Source of the DNA: JASJGK01 sp033791585
GTDB lineage: Bacteria > SAR324 > XYD2-FULL-50-16
NCBI GenBank assembly: GCA_033791585.1
Contig: JASJGK010000142.1
Coordinates: 1-9,166 of the forward strand
Direction: 5' to 3'
DNA length: 9,166 bases
The position numbers were made by a program, and so were the translations under genes. Under the pieces are notes generated by a model, which was given only the letters and a program-made list of their open reading frames with translations, was not told the DNA's origin and made no database searches. Shown here one piece after another: positions 1 through 5,347 of this stretch (its first letter is position 1; the number at the start of each line of letters is the position of its first letter).

Positions 1-522
1 TAACTTGGTATTGTACTGGTTCCAAAGTTCTGGTTTTTGCAGTTTAGGGTCCCACTGGCCAAAGGCATCACGAACAGAAAAAATTCGTTCCTTGGCTCTC
101 GATTTTTCCTCATCTCTTCGTGCACCGCCAAAGGCAGCTTGGAAACCATGTTTTTTAATGGCCTTTAATAGGGCGCCTGTTTTTAGTTGCCCGCAACATT
201 GGTCCATCCCAGTGGTAAGAGGGTGGGGAGAGGCTTGGGTCTCATCTGCCCCTTCAACAATCAACTTCATGCCCAATTCTTTTGCCATCTTATCCCTAAA
301 AGTATACATCTCTGGGAATTTATAACTGGTATCAATATGCATTAAAGGAAACGGCGGCGGGGCAGGATAAAAGGCTTTAGTTATCAACCTAAGCATTACA
401 GAGGAATCTTTTCCCACAGAGTACAAAATGACTGATTTTTCAAAGGAAGCAGCAACTTCTCGAATGATGAAAATTGATTCTTGCTCTAATTCTTTTAAAT
501 GAGAAATTCCTGCATTATTCAT
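1..522 (-). CDS. cysD: Sulfate adenylyltransferase subunit 2 (CysD), 5' part, runs off the left edge
   Basis: This is the first 174 codons of CysD, the small catalytic subunit of ATP sulfurylase. With the GTPase CysN it converts ATP and sulfate to APS, the precursor of PAPS. The translation begins MNNAGISHLKELEQESIFII and contains the PP-loop nucleotide-binding motif SVGKDSS at about residues 35-41. The family block GGARRDEEKSRAKER follows at 132-146, and the sequence then reads WDPKLQKPELWNQYN up to the window edge, colinear with the E. coli protein as I remember it. One divergent spot is CCGQLKT near residue 109, where E. coli has HTDIMKT. The ATG at 520-522 fits the family start, but no good Shine-Dalgarno is visible. 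The stop of a decayed upstream reading frame lies 8 bases before it, which suggests former translational coupling. cysN would be expected beyond the left edge. The family call is secure; dedication to glycan sulfation rather than cysteine synthesis is inferred from the neighbours. Confidence 0.95.
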   Translation of the reverse strand, partial: MNNAGISHLKELEQESIFIIREVAASFEKSVILYSVGKDSSVMLRLITKAFYPAPPPFPLMHIDTSYKFPEMYTFRDKMAKELGMKLIVEGADETQASPHPLTTGMDQCCGQLKTGALLKAIKKHGFQAAFGGARRDEEKSRAKERIFSVRDAFGQWDPKLQKPELWNQYNTKL

Positions 523-530
523 AAGTGTAT

Positions 531-823
531 TTACTTAAATGATTTAATATAACTTTCTAGTAATTTAGCAGCTTCAATTTTTGAAAATCAAGGATTAAGT
601 AGCATTATTTCATAAAAAGCTGATTTATCAGGTTTTATGGTTAAATGCGCGGGCTAAATATTGTTCTTTTTGGCATCCTAGTTTTTTTAACCCTGAGCCT
701 GCAAGATCATTGATAAGCTCTGGGAGAACTACTCTGTGATTGCACGGGGGATTACTTTTTTATCAAAGCTTCTACTAGAGGCTGATCATGACAAAGCTTA
801 AGGATATAAAAGAGAGGATGCTC
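531..823 (-). pseudogene. Decayed coding remnant of unknown function between the sulfotransferase and cysD
   Basis: No open frame spans this stretch, but three protein-like pieces follow one another on the minus strand. The first, EHPLFYILKLCHDQPLVEAL, follows the sulfotransferase stop in the same frame and ends at a TAA at 752-754. The second, in another frame, includes VVLPELINDLAGSGLKKLG then CQKEQYLARAF and ends at a TGA at 628-630. The third includes IKPDKSAFYEIMLLNP, an in-frame TGA at 588-590, then FSKIEAAKLLESYIKSFK with its TAA at 531-533. That last piece looks like a natural protein C terminus and stops 8 bases before the cysD ATG. I do not recognise the family. Reading this as one gene broken by frameshifts and stops is inference. 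It could instead be two separate remnants, or chance open stretches. I see no RNA gene or clear terminator here. Confidence 0.4.
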
Positions 824-1858
824 TTAACACTGTTCAAGTAACTCTGCATAAAGATCCTTCGCCCTTTTCCTTAAGCTTGGGTCTACATCTACATCAATAG
901 AACGGCTTACTAATTTTAACTCGTCACTTGCAAGTCTACTTTCGTCGATACCTGCTAAATTAGCCAGTTCATCCCAGATTTTAGGCTTGGTGCAAAGCTT
1001 TTCATAACAAACTAATTTTGCTGTTTTTGGTCTGTTTTTGAGCACCCACCCATAGGTTTCAGTCCAGATTTGTAGCCAGTAATCTAACGAGTCTAAAGGA
1101 AATAAATTGGGTTTTGAGCTTTCAAACTGGAAGGGACGATGGTCTAAGCCAAATTCATGGTGGCTCAACCATTTCATATAGGACAAAGAAAAAGAGTCTT
1201 CTTTGTGGATCTTAAGAAACCTAAGATGCTGATTTAATAAAGAGTAGGCTTGATTCAAGGGGTCCCTAAAAGGGATGACAATCAAGGCATTTGGAAAAGC
1301 CCTTCCTATTGCGCCCAAACGCATGATATTATTGTTATTTTTCGAAAGGTACAAGTCTTCTTGCTCGGTTCCTGATGCTATAATAGCAGCAACATAGCGT
1401 ACAAATTTTTGGATTGTGTCTTTTGTTGGGTTGTAAGGGCTGAGGTGATCCTTAAAAAGATAAGAACTCCCTGAAAAAACTCTCCAAAAGACTTCATCTA
1501 AACTTTCAGGGCTATCTACATTTACAACAATATTATCCCCGTGAGCCCGAACAGCATCAACGCGTTCCTTTTGGGAAATGGAAGATAGTTTTCGCCAAAG
1601 ATTAGGTGCCAAAATAAATGGCATATCATTGTACTCTAAAGAGCGATATTGACCAGTTGAATGAAATTGCTTCATTAAAACGGTTGTTCCTGCCCGAGCA
1701 AGGCCAGATACAAAGACATGTTTTTGCTTCGCCGTAGCTTCAGGGTCTATTTTAATAGAATTTTGATCTAGGTCAAAGCTTAATTCAGCAACGGGACCAA
1801 TTTGCAGGGCCAGGTAATGAAGAAGTTTATCTAAGAGCCCATAGTTTGATTTAAACAA
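824..1858 (-). CDS. P-loop (PAPS-dependent type) sulfotransferase family protein, TTG start
   Basis: This protein of about 344 residues belongs to the P-loop sulfotransferases, which transfer sulfate from PAPS to hydroxyl or amino groups of sugars, lipids or proteins. The 5'-phosphosulfate loop is seen as SGLARAGTT at residues 51-59. The 3'-phosphate binding motif is seen as FRDPLNQAYSLL, with the Arg at 198 and the Ser at 206. The frame stays open upstream to an ATG at 1993, but that extension overlaps the preceding membrane-protein gene by 143 bases. I prefer the TTG at 1856-1858: AGGA lies 6 bases upstream, the start overlaps the upstream stop, and the protein then begins FKSNYGLLDKLLHYLAL, which resembles family N termini. 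No TM segment remains with this start, so it is probably cytosolic and perhaps tethered by its neighbour. The acceptor is unknown. Confidence 0.85.
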   Translation of the reverse strand: MFKSNYGLLDKLLHYLALQIGPVAELSFDLDQNSIKIDPEATAKQKHVFVSGLARAGTTVLMKQFHSTGQYRSLEYNDMPFILAPNLWRKLSSISQKERVDAVRAHGDNIVVNVDSPESLDEVFWRVFSGSSYLFKDHLSPYNPTKDTIQKFVRYVAAIIASGTEQEDLYLSKNNNNIMRLGAIGRAFPNALIVIPFRDPLNQAYSLLNQHLRFLKIHKEDSFSLSYMKWLSHHEFGLDHRPFQFESSKPNLFPLDSLDYWLQIWTETYGWVLKNRPKTAKLVCYEKLCTKPKIWDELANLAGIDESRLASDELKLVSRSIDVDVDPSLRKRAKDLYAELLEQC

Positions 1859-2177
1859 AAAATTTCCTGACAAAAAAGTATAGGCTAGAAGCAAAGGTAG
1901 AAAAGGCGAGGCCCTCCCAAGAGGAAAGAAAGTCATCAATTGGGCTATTAATAACCAAAGAAAGGTAAATTGTCGCCCCAACAATTGCACCAATCAAGCC
2001 TAGTAGTAGGATTAGCTTCAAGGTCGCAACAAAAATCACCTTGGCATAAACCAGAATAACTTTTTCTTTCCAGTGGTCTGAAATTCGTTTGGAAGTGATT
2101 ACCTTTTGTGATTTGATCGTAGCAGTTTGAACGTCAGCAGCAACCTTGCCAATGGGCATACGGGTAAAGGTTTCCAC
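1851..2177 (-). CDS. Small membrane protein, translationally coupled to the sulfotransferase
   Basis: From a GTG at 2175-2177 this encodes 108 residues. A basic, soluble segment around KRISDHWKEKVILVYAK (residues 30-46) is followed by a strong TM segment at about 49-75 and a second hydrophobic stretch at about 90-105, ending FVRKFFV. The frame is open further upstream, and its translation LYLNYLITTVLCILLVETF would add a third hydrophobic segment. The true start may therefore be near 2222, where a CTG follows a weak AAGCGGG, or an original ATG may have mutated. Its stop at 1851-1853 overlaps the TTG start of the sulfotransferase, a typical coupling layout. The function is unknown. Membrane tethering of the sulfotransferase, or presentation of its acceptor, is a guess from context. 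Confidence 0.7.
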   Translation of the reverse strand: METFTRMPIGKVAADVQTATIKSQKVITSKRISDHWKEKVILVYAKVIFVATLKLILLLGLIGAIVGATIYLSLVINSPIDDFLSSWEGLAFSTFASSLYFFVRKFFV

Positions 2178-2245
2178 TAAAAGGATACAAAGAACGGTCG
2201 TGATTAAATAATTTAGGTACAGAGTAACCCGCTTATAACAAAAGG

Positions 2246-2476
2246 TTATTTATCATTCGATTCAGATTCATCAACTTCTGGTTTCTGACCCTTAAGTCTT
2301 TTGATTAAACGCTTAAAGGGGTACCAGAAAATGGCGAAAATCGCTAAGAATACTGATGAGATGATGCCAAAAACTACGGCAATGGTTCCCGTTCCGACGC
2401 CTGGGCCGATATAAGCCTGAGCAGAAAGAGGGATCATTAAAAAAAGGATAAATAGTAGAGTTTGTTTTTTACACAT
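2246..2476 (-). CDS. Small exported/membrane protein of the sulfotransferase cassette (76 aa)
   Basis: The protein has an N-terminal signal peptide: MCKKQ, a hydrophobic core, then SAQA as a plausible cleavage site at residue 21. The mature part starts YIGPGVGTGTIAVVFGI and contains one TM helix at about 28-52. It ends in a basic cluster FKRLIKRLKGQK and an acidic tail. After cleavage it would be a small inner-membrane protein with a very short periplasmic end and a positively charged cytoplasmic tail. It begins 13 bases after the ASST-like gene and lies 68 bases before the GTG of the next gene, so it is probably part of one operon. I recall similar small proteins beside sulfotransferase genes, but no biochemical role is known to me. 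The ATG start is supported by the signal peptide; no strong Shine-Dalgarno is visible. Confidence 0.75.
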   Translation of the reverse strand: MCKKQTLLFILFLMIPLSAQAYIGPGVGTGTIAVVFGIISSVFLAIFAIFWYPFKRLIKRLKGQKPEVDESESNDK

Positions 2477-2489
2477 TATTTTTACTAGT

Positions 2490-3860
2490 TTAGTTTTTTG
2501 AACAGTTTGATTCTTTTAAGGCAGGTAAAATGGGTTCCACCTCTTCCTTAGTAAGGTATCTGCTCCAGGAAAACATGGCAAGGTATTCAGCGCTAATCTT
2601 AGATACATATTGCCACTCTACAGTATTTTTAGAAAGCATCATGAGTCGACCGCTCGCGGTTTCTTCAATAAAAACATTTCCACCTTTAAGAATTCTTGAA
2701 CGGCCTTGCCCACAGGTTTTAACCTGCAATTTCTCCATCATGTTTTTATAAGGTGTTGCTACCTGATCTGTCTTAAAATCATAGATATAGACATTGCTAT
2801 GGCCGTCTAAATAATGACAGTCATTTTTTAATTGTCCGCTTATTGAGTCATTTCCAAAGACAGAAATTTCATGATCGCTAATTACACTAACGTCATGTTG
2901 TTGAACCCATGGGCCAGTTTTTAACCAAATAATTTTTTCATTGCTGGGTCTATACAGCATGATCATGTTTTTATGCCTAAAACTCATAAAAAGATCCCCC
3001 TTCTTCCAGTATTTTGAGTCAGATAAAACAACTTGAATATCATTTACATGGATGGGGTCTTTGGAAAAAGAGGCAAGGGCTAACCCTCGATATCCATTAT
3101 CTATTAAAATTTTTGTTACAGAAACCTTAGATAGGCTCTTGCCATCAGCTGATATATGAGCAATGGCATCATCGCGGAATTCTTGAAACTCAGGATAACT
3201 TTGAGGTTTTATTACGGTTGGCACCCAGAAGCTGCCATCAGAGCCCATGTCTACACTATGATGAAAGTGGCCTTGTGCTGTCCATTTTACTTTAGAGCAG
3301 CCGTCAATTTTAAATAATATTGGACCCTGTTGACCATGAAATACTAATGAACCATCTTTTAGTAAAACCGGATTTTGGATTCTAAAATTTTGCGCCTTAT
3401 AGTTAACTTCAGGCTTAAAGGCATTCTCTTTTGCTTTAAGTTCATCAATATCAGGTTGCCATTGATAGATGGTTTTTTGATCTGCAACCCGAATGAGTTG
3501 AACTTTAGTATGGTTCATTTTTGCATCAAAAACTGACGACAGGATGTAACCTGTATCTCTTGAAACCCCTTCTGGTAGGGATTTTTTGACCTTGAAGCCA
3601 TCGAGTTCTGGATATTTATTTTTAATGATCTGGAGGCTGGTAACCACATTTCCATCAATAACTTGTAATTCTTTAGTGAATATTTGTTTTACTAAACTAG
3701 GGAAACTTGCAACATGCAATGCTAATTGACCAAATTTCCCAAGGCTTTTGCCTCCCTGAACAGAGTGTAGAACAGAGGCCCCAAAGAAAACTAGTACAAG
3801 AATTCCAAAAATGATAAGGAGTAGAAACCATCTAAAGGAAATTTTTCGATCTAAAAACAT
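2490..3860 (-). CDS. Arylsulfotransferase (ASST)-like membrane-anchored protein
   Basis: The 456 residues carry one N-terminal TM anchor at about 11-31 and then a large domain expected in the periplasm. The body has the features of arylsulfotransferase-type beta-propellers: repeated blade-like strands such as KDGSLVFHG, and conserved polar clusters GHFHHSVD (His200, His201), IHVNDI (His271), MSFRHKN (Arg295, His296) and QQHDVSV (His322). In characterised ASSTs a histidine carries the sulfate and aryl sulfates, rather than PAPS, are the donors. Which His would do this here cannot be told by eye. It is the first gene of the minus-strand cassette, with a possible promoter about 40 bases upstream. 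The single TM anchor replaces the cleavable signal of E. coli-type ASST. It could have lost catalysis and be a binding or scaffold propeller. Family confidence is good; the reaction is inferred. Confidence 0.75.
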   Translation of the reverse strand: MFLDRKISFRWFLLLIIFGILVLVFFGASVLHSVQGGKSLGKFGQLALHVASFPSLVKQIFTKELQVIDGNVVTSLQIIKNKYPELDGFKVKKSLPEGVSRDTGYILSSVFDAKMNHTKVQLIRVADQKTIYQWQPDIDELKAKENAFKPEVNYKAQNFRIQNPVLLKDGSLVFHGQQGPILFKIDGCSKVKWTAQGHFHHSVDMGSDGSFWVPTVIKPQSYPEFQEFRDDAIAHISADGKSLSKVSVTKILIDNGYRGLALASFSKDPIHVNDIQVVLSDSKYWKKGDLFMSFRHKNMIMLYRPSNEKIIWLKTGPWVQQHDVSVISDHEISVFGNDSISGQLKNDCHYLDGHSNVYIYDFKTDQVATPYKNMMEKLQVKTCGQGRSRILKGGNVFIEETASGRLMMLSKNTVEWQYVSKISAEYLAMFSWSRYLTKEEVEPILPALKESNCSKN

Positions 3861-3897
3861 AATTATTAGCCATGCAGCAAGTTGATAATTTTAAAAG

Positions 3898-3927
3898 AAA
3901 ATACTCTATTTCAATCTATCTGGTCAA
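3898..3927 (-). promoter_or_regulatory. Possible sigma70-type promoter for the sulfation operon
   Basis: On the minus strand TTGACC (3922-3927) is followed after 18 bases by TATTTT (3898-3903), about 40 bases before the ATG of the ASST-like gene. The -35 matches five of six consensus bases and the -10 is weaker. The -35 lies only a few bases outside the presumed left end of the neighbouring IS element, so the insertion may have removed upstream control sequence. This is seen by eye only. Confidence 0.35.
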
Positions 3928-3933
3928 TGAAAT

Positions 3934-3955
3934 TGCCCCGTACAATAGACACCTT
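3934..3955 (+). repeat. Presumed left inverted repeat of IS copy 1
   Basis: The CCCC block (3936-3939) and ATAGACACCTT (3945-3955) match the corresponding block in front of copy 2. The exact outer end is a guess based on the TG start common in IS3 elements. Confidence 0.45.
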
Positions 3956-4018
3956 TGAGGTTTCCCTAGTTTGGTAGAGTTCTTGTTTAAGAATAATGCT
4001 CAAACAAGAGGACTCAAC

Positions 4019-5182
4019 ATGAACAAAAGAATTGAAAGAAGAAGTTATAGTTTAGAATTTAAATTAGAGGCTGTTCGGTTAACCAATCAATCTAATCATC
4101 CAAAACCACAAATCGCTAAAGAATTAGGGATTTCACGTGCTGTACTTTATAGCTGATGCAGGTCTTATGATGATCTAGGTGAAGAAGCATTTCCAAAACA
4201 GTCGGGTTTAACCGAGGAACAACAAGAGATTAAATGCCTTCGCCTTGAAGTCAAACAGCTTAAGGAGGATCGTGAGATCTTAAAAAAAAGCAGCGGCGTA
4301 CTTCGCAAAGGAGGTAAAGTGAGGTTCGCCTTCATCCATATCAATCAACAATATTTTAGTGTTGCTAAACTTTGGAGGTGGCTCAATGTTTCCGAAGGAG
4401 TCTATTACAAACGGCTCAAAGACCCATTAGGAATTAGAGGACGTAAAGACCAAGAATTAAAGCCAAAGATTTGGTGCATCTTTATGGATTCAAGGCGAAT
4501 TTATGGCTCACCGAGGGTCACAGCTCAACAAAAACGAGAAGGGTTCTCTGTCGGTAAAGATCGAGTAGCACATGAGAGAGATGGGGCTTCGATCCATAAT
4601 CAAACGTAAATATAAAGCTACCACCAATAGCAAGCATAATCACCCCGTTGCCAAAAATCACTTGAATCGTACGTTTCGCCCTAAAAAAGAAAACTTAGTT
4701 TGGGCTGGAGACATTACTTATTATCTCAACTAATAAGGGCTGTCTTTATTTAGCCGTGATATTAGATCTTTATTCTCGTCGGGTTGTTGGTTGGTCGATG
4801 TCAAAAAGGATGACAACCAGCCTAGTGCAAAATGCTTTGAACTCCGCGATTGAGGGTAGGCAACCTGATATGGGCGTTTTATTTCACTCAGATCGTGGTG
4901 TTCAATATGCGCCTGAAAATTACCAAAAAAACCTAGCTGATCAAGGTATTAAATACTCAAAGAGTAGGAAAGGAAACTGTTGCGACAATGTTGTAGCTGA
5001 GAGTTTTTTCAACTCCCTAAAACAAGAATGGCTTCATCATCGAAAATTTAAAACTAGAAGTGATGCTCGGCAAAGAATTGTTGAATATATTGAAGGATTT
5101 TACAACAGTCATAGATTACATTCTACTTTTTTTAGGGGAGGGGGAATCAACAGTTGAATATGAAACTATAATGGCACGTTAA
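4019..5182 (+). pseudogene. IS3-family transposase (orfA/orfB), broken
   Basis: orfA starts at ATG 4019 with a good AAGAGGA site 6 bases upstream. It encodes MNKRIERRSYSLEFKLEAVR and a helix-turn-helix of the IAKELGISRAVLYS type. A TGA at 4154-4156 replaces the Trp expected there (copy 2 has KWCKAY). orfB begins in the region of GTG 4319 with RFAFIHINQQYF. It loses frame near 4570 just before the ATG of MREMGLRS-type sequence, and again near 4720 in the GDITY block, where one extra T seems present. The core then continues as LFHSDRGVQY and VVAESFFNSLKQEW, with the catalytic Asp and Glu 35 residues apart as in DD(35)E enzymes. A last frameshift in a T/G run near 5129-5143 separates the terminal VEYETIMAR, whose stop is 5180-5182. 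It cannot make an active transposase as written. Confidence 0.85.
4282..4290 (+). other. A8-G run at the orfA/orfB frameshift position of IS copy 1
   Basis: IS3 elements join orfA to orfB by a -1 ribosomal shift on an A-rich heptamer. Here the run has eight A before G. Read straight through, the orfA frame continues directly into the orfB frame (SSGVLRKGGKVRFAF). With one A fewer, the frame reads LKKAAAYFAKEVK and stops at the TGA at 4320-4322, the usual orfA ending. So the present run looks like a one-base expansion that fuses the two frames. Confidence 0.55.
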
Positions 5183-5232
5183 AGCAACCCACAGAAACGG
5201 CTTACTCTCAGTCTAAAAAAGGCCGTTAACTC

Positions 5233-5254
5233 AAATCCCTGTCTCTAGGGATTT
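5233..5254. repeat. Perfect 8-bp hairpin at the right end of IS copy 1
   Basis: AAATCCCT (5233-5240) and AGGGATTT (5247-5254) are exact reverse complements around a six-base loop GTCTCT. There is no T run after the stem on either strand, so it is not a typical intrinsic terminator. It overlaps the presumed right inverted repeat of the element. Confidence 0.6.
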
Positions 5255-5285
5255 AAAGTACATCGGTAAGGGACGCAATATAGCC

Positions 5286-5314
5286 TTGACTGATAAAAAG
5301 ATACTACATACAAT
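5286..5314 (+). promoter_or_regulatory. Near-consensus sigma70-type promoter for the dehydratase/glycosyltransferase operon
   Basis: TTGACT (5286-5291) and TACAAT (5309-5314) are separated by exactly 17 bases, each matching five of six consensus positions. The expected transcript start would lie about 25-30 bases before the TTG start codon at 5348. The promoter lies about 30 bases outside the right end of IS copy 1, so it appears to belong to the sugar operon and not to the element. Confidence 0.65.
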
Positions 5315-5347
5315 TATTTATCTTTATATATCAACAAGGCAGGTTAA

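Larger units (their letters stand above)
3934..5255 (+). mobile_element. IS3-family insertion sequence, copy 1, degraded
   Basis: The element encodes the two-frame transposase layout of the IS3 family: an orfA with a helix-turn-helix and leucine-rich region, and an orfB with a DDE integrase core. The left end is placed near TGCCCC at 3934, because the sequence CCCC followed by ATAGACACCTT (3945-3955) recurs at the left end of copy 2. The right end is placed near TGTCTCTAGGGA (5240-5251), which is a partial reverse complement of those left-end motifs. The resulting length of about 1.3 kb is normal for the family. Both boundaries are uncertain by tens of bases and I could not identify a convincing target-site duplication. 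The copy is inactive because its transposase is broken. Confidence 0.75.

Noticed and set aside
5..325. Open plus-strand frame opposite cysD
   Set aside because: It is the antisense shadow of a clearly recognised gene and shows no family features.
1859..1993. N-terminal hydrophobic extension of the sulfotransferase from the ATG at 1993
   Set aside because: It overlaps the better-formed membrane-protein frame, and a coupled TTG start with AGGA upstream gives a more family-like N terminus.
3930..5262. GTAC at 3940-3943 and 5258-5261 as an IS target-site duplication
   Set aside because: A four-base match is expected by chance, and the left copy would fall inside the presumed left inverted repeat.
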